From contig CAUFMG010000002.1 of assembly GCA_959026725.1 (NCBI GenBank), positions 62,001 to 126,000 of the forward strand: DNA of 64,000 nucleotides, written 5' to 3'. Every line of letters begins with the position of its first letter. The first letter of the stretch is position 1. Position numbers and translations under genes: made by a program. The DNA comes from an uncultured Collinsella sp. (lineage in GTDB: Bacteria; Actinomycetota; Coriobacteriia; Coriobacteriales; Coriobacteriaceae). This document shows, piece by piece, positions 22,752-31,846 of this stretch. The notes below the pieces were generated by a model, which searched no databases, had not been told where the DNA came from, and was given only the letters and a program-made list of their open reading frames with translations.

Positions 22752-25700
22752 ATGGCGTTGCTAGTAGGACTGGACGTAGGGTCGACGACGACCAAAGTTT
22801 ACGCGATGCACGAGGATATGACCGAGGCGTGGTGGGGATATCGCCGCCACGGGGCGTGTCAGACAGCGAGCGTGCGCGCCATGCTCGGCGAGCTCGCCGA
22901 GCGCTTTCCCCATGAGTCGCTGCGCGTTGCGGTGACCGGCTCGGGTGCGCGCGATATCGCGACCGCGCTGGGCGCCTCGTACGTTCAGGAGGTGGTCGCC
23001 AACGCGCTCGCGATCAGCAGGTTCTATCCGCAGACGCGCTGCGCCATCGAGCTGGGCGGCCAAGACGCCAAGATGATCTTCTTCCGCACCAACGATAAGG
23101 GAGACATCGAGGTTGCCGACATGCGCATGAACGGCTCGTGCGCAGGCGGTACCGGTGCATTTATCGACGAGATGGCAAAGCTCATGGGGGTCGGCACCGA
23201 ATCGGGCGAGTTCGAGCAGCTCGCAAGCCGGGGAACGACCGTCCACGAGGTTTCGGGCCGCTGCGGCGTGTACGCAAAGACCGATATCCAGCCGCTGCTC
23301 AACGAGGGCATTCCTACCACCGACCTGGCGCTTTCGGCGCTTCACGCGGTCGCCCGCCAAACGATCGGCGGTCTGGCCCAGGGTATCGACATCGAGCCGC
23401 CGGTAATCTTCGAGGGCGGTACGCTCGCTTACAACCCCACGCTGGTCCGCGTGTTCCGGGAGCAACTGAATCTATCGGACGATCAGGTTATCGTCCCGCG
23501 CGATCCGCAGATCATGGTCGCGCGCGGTGCCGCCCTGTCGCTGACCGACATGTTCGCATCGTCCCAACCGATCGACCTTCCCGACGCTTTTGTCCGGCTG
23601 GATAAGCTCGAGACGGTCGCGCCCGCAAGCGGGGAGGGACGTCTTGCCCAGCCCTTTTTTGCCACACCTGCCGAGCAGGCGGATTTTATGGCACGCCATG
23701 GCAAAGAGACGCCGGCAAAGGGTCCGGATGCGTATGCGCCCGGAGAGACGGTGCGTGTGGCGCTCGGTATCGATTCGGGGAGCACGACGACCAAGTTCGC
23801 CCTGGTCGATGAGGCGGGTGAGCTTGTCGATTCGTTCTACGCGTCTAATAACGGCAGACCGCTCGACGTCGCCCAACAGGGTCTTGTCAGCTTGAAGAAC
23901 CGCTGGGAGACAGCGGGAGTCACGCTTGCGATCGATGCCGTGGGCACCACGGGATACGGCGAGGAGCTTTTCGCGCGCGCGTTCCACGCCGACTACCATA
24001 CGGTCGAGACGGTCGCGCACGCCCGCGCCGCGTGCGCATGCGTTCCCGATGCGACCTTCGCGCTCGACATCGGCGGACAGGATATGAAGGCCATCTGGCT
24101 CAACCACGGCGTGCTGACCGATATCGTCGTCAACGAGGCGTGCTCTGCGGGCTGCGGCTCGTTCCTCGAGGGTTTTGCCAAAAACCTCGGAATAGCCGTT
24201 GAGGATATCGCGACCGAGGCATTTTCGTCCAAAGCCCCCGCCGTTCTCGGCAGCCGCTGCACGGTGTTCATGAACAGCAGCGTCGTTTCCGAGCAGCGGC
24301 GCGGTAAGGGTCCGGGCGACATCATGGCCGGTCTCTGCCGTTCGATTATCGAGAACGTGTTCACCAAGGTCATTCGCGTTTCAAATCTCAACCGTCTGGG
24401 CGACAAAGTCGTCGTCCAGGGCGGCACGTTCCGAAACGACGCGGTGCTGCGCGCATTCGAGCAGTATCTGGGCAAACCCGTCACGCGTGCGCCCCACCCG
24501 GGGCTGATGGGCGCTATCGGTATCGCCCTGCTCGCGCGCGAGAAATGCCGCAAGGGCGACGCCGGCACGTCGTTTATCGGGCTCGATGCCGTGGAGCGCT
24601 TCGAGCATCGCGAGTTCGGCGGCGTTACCTGCCGTCGGTGCAACAACCGCTGCCAGCGCGCGGTCGTGGCATTTGACGACGGCTCGCTTTACGTCACGGG
24701 CAATCGCTGCCCGCGCGGCGGCGCCATCTCATGGGATGAGCTCGTGCGCGAGGTTCCCGCGGCGGAGGAGCTGCGTCCGCAGGGTGCTTGCGAGGCACAT
24801 GCACCCGGCACGGGGCGCGACCGGACCGCGGCTGCCCCCAATCTCTTTGTCGACCGCGAGAAGCTGCTGTTCGAGTCGTGCCCCACGGTTCCCGTCTGCG
24901 GGGGGCGCGATGTCACGATCGGCATTCCCCGTGTGCTCGAGTTCTGGGACACCATGCCGTTCTGGTCGACGTTCTTCAGCACGCTCGGCTTTAAGGTGCG
25001 CGTCTCGGGACGCAGCACCAAGGCGATGTACGAGCGCGGTCTGGCGCACGTCACATCCGACACCGTGTGCTTCCCGGCCAAGCTCGTCCACGGGCACATC
25101 CGCAATCTCGTCGACGCCGGCGTCGACCGCATCTTCATGCCCATCATCACGACGGTGCCCACCGAAAACACCGCCTCTACCAGCGAGTGGATGTGCGCCG
25201 TCGTAAAGGGATACCCCTACGTGATGCGCAATTCCGATAACCCGGAGGAGCGTTTCGGCGCTCCGTTCGATACGCCGCTGTTCCACTGGTACGACGAGGG
25301 CGACCGAAACCGCCAGCTCAAGGCGTGGTGCAAGGAGACCTTCGATATCGATGCCGACCTGGTTGCCAAGGCGACCGAGCAGGCGGACCGCGCGCAGCAG
25401 ACGTTTGAGAACCAGCTGCAGCTGCGCGGCAGGCAGGTGCTCGAGAACGTGCGCGAGGACGGCGGCTACGCGGTGGTGATCGCTTCGCGCCCGTACCACA
25501 ACGACCCGCTGGTCAACCACGGGCTGCCCAAGCTCTTCTCTGAGCGCGGCATCCCCGTGCTGACGCCCGATGCGGTGCCGGGGGTCTGCAACGTCGATCT
25601 TTCCAACAGCCGCATCGACATCGTGAACAACTACCATGCGCGCATGCTGTCGTGCGCGGTCATCGTCGCATCGACGCCCGAGCTCGAGCTCGTGCAGATG

Positions 25701-27191
25701 GGCAGCTTCGGCTGCGGCCACGATGCGTATCTCACCGACGAGATCGCGCGCATGATGGGCGAGATGGGCTCCAAGGTTCCGATGATGATCAAGCTCGATG
25801 AGAGCGACGTCGCCGGTCCCATGGGCATTCGCGTGCGTTCGTTTATCGAGTCGGTCAACCGTCGTCGCGCGGAGGAGCGTGCCGAGGGCGCCCGGGTGCA
25901 CGCGGTCCATCCGCTCGACGACCCGTATAAGGTCAAGTACACCAAGCGCGACCGGCACGACAAGATCGCGCTGGTCCCCAACACCTCCCATGCGTTCTGC
26001 AGGCTCATGACCGCGGCGATGCGCAATCAGGGCGTGCGCGCCGAGGCCCTTGACATCGGGCGCGAGGATGCCATCCGCCTGGGCAAACGCTATGTGCACA
26101 ACGACATCTGCTTCCCCGCGCAAATCGTGATCGGCGAGGCGCTCGCGGCACTCGAGAGCGGTAAGTACGACCCGCACGACGTCGCCGTGGTGACTGGCAA
26201 GTATATCGGCGACTGCCGCCTGACGCACTACATGCCCCTGCTGCGCCGCGCGCTCGACGACGCGGGATACGACTATGTCCCGGTGCTCACCAACGATGAC
26301 GTCGATGCCCACAATGCGCATCCGGGCTTCAAGCTCGGCCTTGGCCCGAGCATCCAGATCGCCTACGGTCTTCCCATGATCGATGCCCTCGAGGCCATGC
26401 TTAGGCGCATCCGTCCCTACGAGCTCGAGAAGGGCGCGGCGGACGCTGCGTTCGACCGCGCGCTCGATGAGGTTATCGAGGGCATGGAGCGCTCCGGGCT
26501 GAGAGGCCAGGCGACGGGCTTCAAACGCGCGCTTGCGATCATGGACGCCGTTCCGTACGACCGCTCGAACCCGCATCCGACCGTTCTCATCGTGGGCGAG
26601 TACCTGCTCAATTTCCATCTCGGCGCCAACCACGAGATCGAGCGCTACCTCGAGGACAACGGGCTCGAGGTCATCGAGGCGCGCATGACCGACGTGATCC
26701 GCAAGACCTATTTCTACAAGCATGCGCAGTCGCGCGAGTTCCACGTCGACCTGTCGCTGCCCGAAAAGGCCTGGTACGCCACGGCGGACAACCTGTTCGA
26801 GCTCGCGCACGACCGTTGCGACCGCCTGGGCGCGGCGAGCCCGCTCTACGAGCCGCCGACGCGCATGCCCGAGCTCGTGCGCGCGAGCGATAAGATCCTG
26901 CACCATACGTTCGATGCGGGCGAGGGCGTGCTGATTCCGGCGGAGATCCTCGAGCACGCCAAGCGCGGCTGCCGCAACTTCGTGATCCTGCAGCCGTTCG
27001 GGTGTCTGCCCAACCATGTCGTGGGGCGCGGGCTCATCCATGCGCTCAAGGAGCAGTATCCCACGGCGCAGTTCCTGCCGCTCGACTACGATCCCGACGT
27101 GAGCTTCGCCAACGTGGAGAACCGTCTTCAGATGCTCATCATGAACGCCAAGGCGCAGGGGTGCGGTGAGGCGCATGGCGAGACCGCGTAA
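22752..27191 (+). CDS. Giant acyl-CoA dehydratase-type activase (duplicated HgdC/BcrAD-like ATPase)
   Basis: At 1479 residues this is one of the large two-ATPase activases related to HgdC, the ATP-driven electron donor to 2-hydroxyacyl-CoA dehydratases. Two ASKHA domains start at GLDVGSTTTKVYAM (residue 5) and GIDSGSTTTKFALV (about 338). Each keeps the two iron-sulfur cysteines: C130 (SCAGGTG) and C171 (GRCGVYAK), then C464 (ACSAGCG) and C503 (SRCTVF). A cysteine-rich segment (CRRCNNRC, near 630) follows. The C-terminal half resembles DUF2229 and dehydratase-subunit-like regions with further cysteines. Homologues are widespread in anaerobes, but their substrate is unknown to me. GACGGAG precedes the ATG. 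A TetR gene overlaps its end. Confidence 0.85.
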   Translation: MALLVGLDVGSTTTKVYAMHEDMTEAWWGYRRHGACQTASVRAMLGELAERFPHESLRVAVTGSGARDIATALGASYVQEVVANALAISRFYPQTRCAIELGGQDAKMIFFRTNDKGDIEVADMRMNGSCAGGTGAFIDEMAKLMGVGTESGEFEQLASRGTTVHEVSGRCGVYAKTDIQPLLNEGIPTTDLALSALHAVARQTIGGLAQGIDIEPPVIFEGGTLAYNPTLVRVFREQLNLSDDQVIVPRDPQIMVARGAALSLTDMFASSQPIDLPDAFVRLDKLETVAPASGEGRLAQPFFATPAEQADFMARHGKETPAKGPDAYAPGETVRVALGIDSGSTTTKFALVDEAGELVDSFYASNNGRPLDVAQQGLVSLKNRWETAGVTLAIDAVGTTGYGEELFARAFHADYHTVETVAHARAACACVPDATFALDIGGQDMKAIWLNHGVLTDIVVNEACSAGCGSFLEGFAKNLGIAVEDIATEAFSSKAPAVLGSRCTVFMNSSVVSEQRRGKGPGDIMAGLCRSIIENVFTKVIRVSNLNRLGDKVVVQGGTFRNDAVLRAFEQYLGKPVTRAPHPGLMGAIGIALLAREKCRKGDAGTSFIGLDAVERFEHREFGGVTCRRCNNRCQRAVVAFDDGSLYVTGNRCPRGGAISWDELVREVPAAEELRPQGACEAHAPGTGRDRTAAAPNLFVDREKLLFESCPTVPVCGGRDVTIGIPRVLEFWDTMPFWSTFFSTLGFKVRVSGRSTKAMYERGLAHVTSDTVCFPAKLVHGHIRNLVDAGVDRIFMPIITTVPTENTASTSEWMCAVVKGYPYVMRNSDNPEERFGAPFDTPLFHWYDEGDRNRQLKAWCKETFDIDADLVAKATEQADRAQQTFENQLQLRGRQVLENVREDGGYAVVIASRPYHNDPLVNHGLPKLFSERGIPVLTPDAVPGVCNVDLSNSRIDIVNNYHARMLSCAVIVASTPELELVQMGSFGCGHDAYLTDEIARMMGEMGSKVPMMIKLDESDVAGPMGIRVRSFIESVNRRRAEERAEGARVHAVHPLDDPYKVKYTKRDRHDKIALVPNTSHAFCRLMTAAMRNQGVRAEALDIGREDAIRLGKRYVHNDICFPAQIVIGEALAALESGKYDPHDVAVVTGKYIGDCRLTHYMPLLRRALDDAGYDYVPVLTNDDVDAHNAHPGFKLGLGPSIQIAYGLPMIDALEAMLRRIRPYELEKGAADAAFDRALDEVIEGMERSGLRGQATGFKRALAIMDAVPYDRSNPHPTVLIVGEYLLNFHLGANHEIERYLEDNGLEVIEARMTDVIRKTYFYKHAQSREFHVDLSLPEKAWYATADNLFELAHDRCDRLGAASPLYEPPTRMPELVRASDKILHHTFDAGEGVLIPAEILEHAKRGCRNFVILQPFGCLPNHVVGRGLIHALKEQYPTAQFLPLDYDPDVSFANVENRLQMLIMNAKAQGCGEAHGETA

Positions 27192-27864
27192 GGACGCCGA
27201 TGCGCCCGATGCACGCACCCGTATCATCGAGGCGTTTTGGGAGCTCATCGAGAACAACAGCATCTTCGAGCTGTCGGTTGGCGAGGTGACCCGCGCCGCC
27301 CAGTGCAATCGCGGAACGTTTTACTACTATTTTCACGATTTCGATGAACTCGTCGCCATCGCCATAGCCCAGCTGCTGCAGGATAACGAGCTCATCACCG
27401 ATGCCCTCTGGCATTTTTCGAGCGAGGGCGACCTTTCGGCGTTCGACCGGCGCGACGTCCGCTGCCTGCTGCGGCGCATCGTCATCACCATGAGGGCGGG
27501 TGCCGCCGAGCAGGTCGTGCAGGGCATCCATACGATCATCATCGACCGCGTGAGAGAGATCGTCCACCCCGACGGAGAAGAGCTCAAGGCAGATTCGAGC
27601 TTTGCGGTGGGCTTTCTGGTCTCGGGCATCATGGGCTTTGTGATGGCGGTCGGCTTTGTCCGGGAGGGCGGCGAGGAGATAGACCTCGAGCAGCTGGGGG
27701 ACAGCGCGTGCGCGTACCTGAGGGCGGTCGCCATGCAGACGGTGGAAACGGTCGCGCAAGTCGAGGGCGTCGATACATCCGAGCTGCTCGGACGCGTCTC
27801 CAAGGAGGCCGATGCCTATCGCGCATCGCGTGCGACGAGTCCCGACGTGGTGAAAGACGCCTAG
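27175..27864 (+). CDS. TetR/AcrR-family transcriptional regulator
   Basis: A 229-residue repressor-type protein. The N-terminal helix-turn-helix covers roughly residues 15-60 (RIIEAFWELIENN, then VGEVTRAAQCNRGTFYYYF). The C-terminal ligand domain is diverse and unassigned. The ATG at 27175 has GGTGAGG upstream and lies inside the last 17 bases of the activase gene, so the two are translationally coupled. The most likely target is the palindrome at 22682-22702, giving autoregulation of the operon. The ligand is unknown. Confidence 0.85.
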   Translation: MARPRKDADAPDARTRIIEAFWELIENNSIFELSVGEVTRAAQCNRGTFYYYFHDFDELVAIAIAQLLQDNELITDALWHFSSEGDLSAFDRRDVRCLLRRIVITMRAGAAEQVVQGIHTIIIDRVREIVHPDGEELKADSSFAVGFLVSGIMGFVMAVGFVREGGEEIDLEQLGDSACAYLRAVAMQTVETVAQVEGVDTSELLGRVSKEADAYRASRATSPDVVKDA

Positions 27865-28056
27865 GGTTTCTCTTGCGGGGCGCCTGTCGCGCATCGCGCG
27901 GTGAGTCCCGCGATGCGGTCATAACCTGCATTCATGTGAGCCGGGTTTATAGATATTCCTCCAGCTGTTAACATAGACAACCTGTGGGTAAAGAGACAAA
28001 AGCGCCGCCGACGGGCGGGCGTTTTGATTTCGATGAACTCATGTAAGGAAACGAGC

Positions 28057-30699
28057 ATGTTAGATAGATTTACCGATCGCGCGCGTAAGGTCATGTCCAT
28101 GGCCAAGCAAGAGGCGCTTGATCTTCATTCAAATAAGGTGGGCACCGAGCACCTGCTGCTCGCGCTTGCCAAGGAGGACGAGGGCATTGCCGCCGAGGCA
28201 CTGCGTTCGCTCGACATCTCCTACGATGACATCATGGATACTCTCAAAGAGGTCCAGACCACGGTTCCCGAGCCCAGCGAGGAGACCGAGGCGGCCAAGC
28301 TCGCCTTTACGCCGCTCGTCATTAGCGTTATGGAGCGTTCATTCCGCGTGGCGCGTGAGAATAACCAGACCTACGTGTCGACCGAGCACTTGCTGATCGG
28401 CATCGTCGAAGAGGGCAACGGCATGGCCATGGACATCCTCATGCGCCTGGGTGTGTCGTCCGCCTCTATCAAAAAGGCTATCGAGAAACTCACCGCCAAG
28501 GACCAGGACAAGAAGCGTCCGCTCGCCGGCGCCGGTGCTGGTCGTCCCGGTGCGGGCCTGCCGTTCTTTAGCGGCTCGGATGCCTCTCAGCAAAAGGGGA
28601 GTGGCACCGATACGCTTAAGCAGTTCGCGACTAACCTCACGCAGAAGGCGCGCGACGGCGAGCTCGACCCTGTAATTGGTCGCGAAAAGGAAGTCCAGCG
28701 TATGATGGAAATTCTTTCGCGCCGCACCAAGAACAACCCGCTCATTCTGGGCGACCCCGGCGTGGGCAAGACGGCCATCGTCGAGGGCCTGGCTCAGCAG
28801 ATTGCAGCCGGCAACGTGCCCGAGAACCTCATGAACCAGAATATCTGGACGCTCGACCTGCCGGGCCTCGTGGCGGGCGCCAAGTATCGCGGCGAGTTTG
28901 AGGAGCGCCTCAAGAACGTGATCCAAGAGGCCACCGAAGCCGACGACGTCATCCTGTTTATCGACGAGATGCACACCATCATCGGTGCCGGTTCTGCCGA
29001 GGGCTCCATCGACGCGAGCTCCATGCTCAAGCCCGTGCTCGTGCGCGGCGCCTTCCAGATTATCGGCGCCACCACGGCCGAGGAATTCCGCAAGTACCTC
29101 ACCAAGGACCCGGCTTTCGAGCGTCGCTTCCAGACCATCGATGTCGAGGAGCCGAGCGTCGAGGACACGGTCAAGATCCTGACCGCGCTCAAGCCGCGCT
29201 ACGAGGAGCATCACCATGTGCGCTATACGCAGGGTGCTATCGAGGCTGCCGCGAACCTTTCCAACCGCTACATCCAGGATCGCTTCCTGCCCGATAAGGC
29301 CATCGACCTCATTGACGAGGCCGGTGCCCGCGCTCGCATCGCCGCGAATCGCGCGCCCGAGCCGGTGCGTGAGGCCGAGCATCGCGTGGAGGAGCTTAAG
29401 GCCGCCGCGCAGGAGGCCACCGAGAGCGACGACATGAACAAGGCCGCCGAGATCACCGAGCAACAGAAGGCCGCCGAGATTGAGCTCGCCGAGGCCAAGG
29501 CCGCCTGGACCGCCGAGCTCGACGCCAGCCCGCTCACCATCGATGTGAGTCAGATCGCCGATATCGTGTCCGTGACTTCGGGCGTGCCGGTGTCCTCGCT
29601 TACCGAGAGCGAGAGCCGTCGCCTGCTGCAGGCCGAAAGCGTGCTCAAGACGCGCATCATCGGTCAGGATGAGGCTGTCGAGGCAGTTGCCAAAGCCGTG
29701 CGCCGCAGCCGCTCGCCGCTCAAGGACCCGCGTCGCCCCGGCGGCAGCTTTATCTTCCTGGGTCCCACCGGCACGGGCAAGACCGAGCTCGCCAAGACGC
29801 TCGCCGAGTACCTCTTTGGCAGCAAGGATGCGCTCATCAGCTTCGACATGTCCGAGTTCGGTAGCGAGTTCGAGGTCTCCAAGCTCATCGGTAGCCCTCC
29901 GGGTTACGTCGGTCACGACGAGGGCGGCCAGCTCACCAAGGCCGTTCGTCGTCACCCGTACTCGGTCGTGCTGTTCGACGAGATCGAGAAGGCGCACCCC
30001 GATATCTTCAACATCTTGCTGCAGGTGCTGGAGGAGGGCCGCCTGACCGATAGCCAGGGCAAGACGGTAGACTTCCGCAACACCGTGATCATCATGACGT
30101 CCAACGTGGGCGCCCGCGAGATTGCGCAGGATGCGAGCGTTGGCTTTGGCACCACCGGCGAGCAGGGTCTCACGTCGAGTGAGATCCGTGGTCGCGCGAT
30201 GGGCGAGCTCAAGCGTCTGTTCCGCCCCGAGCTGCTCAACCGTATCGATGACATTGTGGTGTTCCAGAAGCTCTCGGGCGAGAATCTCACCAAGATCGCG
30301 CACCTGCTGGTGGACGACCTGCGTCAGCGTTTGATTGCCAACGGCATGAACATCAAGCTCACCGATGCGGCCTATGACAAGATCGTGGCCGAGGGCACCG
30401 ACCTCACCAACGGTGCGCGTCCGCTGCGCCGTGCCATCCAAAAGCTCATCGAGGACCCGCTGTCCGAGGAGCTTCTGGCCGGCGAGTGGGGCGAGGGCGA
30501 TACCGTCCTGTGCGACGTGGCCGATGGCAAGTTTGTCTTTAGCCACGGCACGGGCGAGATCCCGGCACCGCGTCCGGCGGGCATGCTCGGTGGCGATACC
30601 GCCCCGGCGGCACCGCACACCGGCAACGCCGCGCCCGTGAGCGGCGGCGTGACCTCGGGCCCCGGCGGCATGATGCAAGCCGGTTCCGGCGCGCTGTAG
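28057..30699 (+). CDS. clpC: ClpC-type AAA+ chaperone, ATP-dependent protease subunit
   Basis: ClpC unfolds substrates and feeds them to ClpP. The 880-residue protein has a double Clp-N repeat (residues about 1-145), Walker A GDPGVGKTA in the first AAA module, a middle coiled region (about 440-500), Walker A GPTGTGKTE in the second module and the GYVGHDEGG pore segment. The last 50 residues are a Gly/Pro/Ala-rich tail. The start at 28057 (MLDRFTDRARKVM) is fixed by homology and by TAAGGAA upstream. In Bacillus clpC is followed by radA and disA. Here a 5-kb accessory segment separates it from disA. No ctsR, mcsA or mcsB is adjacent. Confidence 0.95.
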   Translation: MLDRFTDRARKVMSMAKQEALDLHSNKVGTEHLLLALAKEDEGIAAEALRSLDISYDDIMDTLKEVQTTVPEPSEETEAAKLAFTPLVISVMERSFRVARENNQTYVSTEHLLIGIVEEGNGMAMDILMRLGVSSASIKKAIEKLTAKDQDKKRPLAGAGAGRPGAGLPFFSGSDASQQKGSGTDTLKQFATNLTQKARDGELDPVIGREKEVQRMMEILSRRTKNNPLILGDPGVGKTAIVEGLAQQIAAGNVPENLMNQNIWTLDLPGLVAGAKYRGEFEERLKNVIQEATEADDVILFIDEMHTIIGAGSAEGSIDASSMLKPVLVRGAFQIIGATTAEEFRKYLTKDPAFERRFQTIDVEEPSVEDTVKILTALKPRYEEHHHVRYTQGAIEAAANLSNRYIQDRFLPDKAIDLIDEAGARARIAANRAPEPVREAEHRVEELKAAAQEATESDDMNKAAEITEQQKAAEIELAEAKAAWTAELDASPLTIDVSQIADIVSVTSGVPVSSLTESESRRLLQAESVLKTRIIGQDEAVEAVAKAVRRSRSPLKDPRRPGGSFIFLGPTGTGKTELAKTLAEYLFGSKDALISFDMSEFGSEFEVSKLIGSPPGYVGHDEGGQLTKAVRRHPYSVVLFDEIEKAHPDIFNILLQVLEEGRLTDSQGKTVDFRNTVIIMTSNVGAREIAQDASVGFGTTGEQGLTSSEIRGRAMGELKRLFRPELLNRIDDIVVFQKLSGENLTKIAHLLVDDLRQRLIANGMNIKLTDAAYDKIVAEGTDLTNGARPLRRAIQKLIEDPLSEELLAGEWGEGDTVLCDVADGKFVFSHGTGEIPAPRPAGMLGGDTAPAAPHTGNAAPVSGGVTSGPGGMMQAGSGAL

Positions 30700-30718
30700 G
30701 GCGTAACATAGCTTTGCG

Positions 30719-30750
30719 AAGGGGCACTCCTGTCGGGGCGCCCCTTTTTT
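30719..30750 (+). terminator. Terminator after clpC
   Basis: The stem aaggggc with gcccctt around a 14-base loop is followed by six T. Confidence 0.88.
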
Positions 30751-30763
30751 ATGAGTAAATGGT

Positions 30764-30792
30764 GCTATACTCGAAATATAAATATGTATAGC
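30764..30792 (+). promoter_or_regulatory. Promoter and operator of the toxin-antitoxin pair
   Basis: gctatac (30764-30770) and gtatagc (30786-30792) form a perfect 7-bp inverted repeat. TATACT (30766-30771), a good -10 element, overlaps the left arm. Binding of the antitoxin here would block transcription, as is usual for type II modules. The ribosome binding site GAAGGAG follows directly. Confidence 0.6.
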
Positions 30793-30805
30793 AGAAGGAG
30801 CTAGC

Positions 30806-31174
30806 ATGCCAATATCGGTACTCGACTCACGGCCGGTCCAGATGAATGTACGCATGGATCGCCAACTCAAAGAGGCTGGGGACGCCGTGCTGGCGCATAT
30901 CGGCATGACGCCGTCACAAGCTGTGAGGGAGCTGTGGCAGTACTTGACCGAGAACGGTCATATGCCCGTCGCAAAAAAGAATGATGACGAAGTCCTGCCT
31001 GACGACATACGATCGAAGGTGAGTTCGTCCCGCGTCTCGGAAGGGGCTGCGTTAATTTCGAATTTTTATGAGCGGTTCTCGATTCAGAGGCCGAGCCCCG
31101 ATGAAGCCTTTGATTACGACGAGTTATACGATCAAATGATGAGCGAGAGATTCAGTGATTGGATCGAATTATGA
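30806..31174 (+). CDS. RelB/DinJ-like antitoxin
   Basis: A 122-residue protein whose N-terminal part resembles the ribbon-helix-helix DNA-binding domain of RelB/DinJ antitoxins: VQMNVRMDRQLKEAGDAVLAH followed by GMTPSQAVRELWQYL. The acidic C-terminal part (after KKNDDEVLPDD) would wrap the toxin. Its stop overlaps the start of the PIN toxin by an ATGA junction, so synthesis is coupled. A palindromic operator precedes it. Base composition is lower in GC than the neighbours, which suggests transfer. Confidence 0.8.
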   Translation: MPISVLDSRPVQMNVRMDRQLKEAGDAVLAHIGMTPSQAVRELWQYLTENGHMPVAKKNDDEVLPDDIRSKVSSSRVSEGAALISNFYERFSIQRPSPDEAFDYDELYDQMMSERFSDWIEL

Positions 31175-31698
31175 GCGGCGTCGGAACGAAACGTGTGCTC
31201 AAGCTGCTGATCGACACGAACGTCTGGCTAGATTACTTTCTCGCTCGCACGAATGCGACCAGGCCGATAGTCGAGCTCCTTTCTCGCGCGGCGGAAGCGG
31301 AGGATATCGTCCTCTTCTCGTCCTCCCTGTCTGTCAAAGACGTCTATTACATTCTGGGAAGGACGATGAAGGCCGACGCCCGCCGTGAGGGGGCTCTCAC
31401 TCCCGAAGCCATCGCCGGTGCCGACGAGACAGCGTGGGCGTGCGTTCGCCTGATTCGGCAAAAGTCGATTATTGCCTCGGTCGGTGCAGACGAGGTCTTC
31501 GACTCCTTTGTGTTCAAGTATCATCACAACGACTTTGAGGACGACCTGATGCTGGGCGTCGCCAATCGCATTGATGCCGATTACGTCGTGACCGAGGACA
31601 AGAATCTTATTAAGCATACCAATGGTGTATGCATTAACGTTCAACAGGCGTTGAAGTTGGTTGAAGGATCCAACGTCCCTTCGGCGCGGCCCGTCTAA
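31171..31698 (+). CDS. PIN-domain toxin (VapC-like ribonuclease)
   Basis: A 175-residue PIN-domain protein, expected to cleave RNA with Mg2+ or Mn2+. Conserved acidic positions are visible in LLIDTNVWLDYF near the N-terminus, DFEDDLMLGVA in the middle and DYVVTEDKN near the end. The ATG at 31171 overlaps the antitoxin stop. PIN toxins are usually paired with VapB, Phd or MazE-like antitoxins, so pairing with a RelB/DinJ-type partner is less common. The RNA target cannot be predicted. Confidence 0.82.
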   Translation: MSGVGTKRVLKLLIDTNVWLDYFLARTNATRPIVELLSRAAEAEDIVLFSSSLSVKDVYYILGRTMKADARREGALTPEAIAGADETAWACVRLIRQKSIIASVGADEVFDSFVFKYHHNDFEDDLMLGVANRIDADYVVTEDKNLIKHTNGVCINVQQALKLVEGSNVPSARPV

Positions 31699-31846
31699 CC
31701 TGCTTTATCTTGATAAAGTGGCGTTTCCTCGCCGTTAGCCGATGATGCGAGAGCGCTCGGCGTTTTCGACTGGTTTATGCAAACGAAGTCTGGGAATATA
31801 CAAGGCGCATGTCTTATTGTCTAACCAGTTGCGCCAAGGAGGCACC

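Noticed and set aside
22752..27191. Frameshift fusion of two activase genes
   Set aside because: The frame is continuous with both ATPase modules and the linker intact, and large two-module homologues are known, so no sequencing error is needed.
24729..27308. Long open frame antisense to the activase gene
   Set aside because: Compositional shadow of a high-GC gene; no domain or start signal recognised.
28339..30906. Long open frame antisense to clpC
   Set aside because: Same reason: clpC on the plus strand is complete and conserved, and the antisense product resembles no family.
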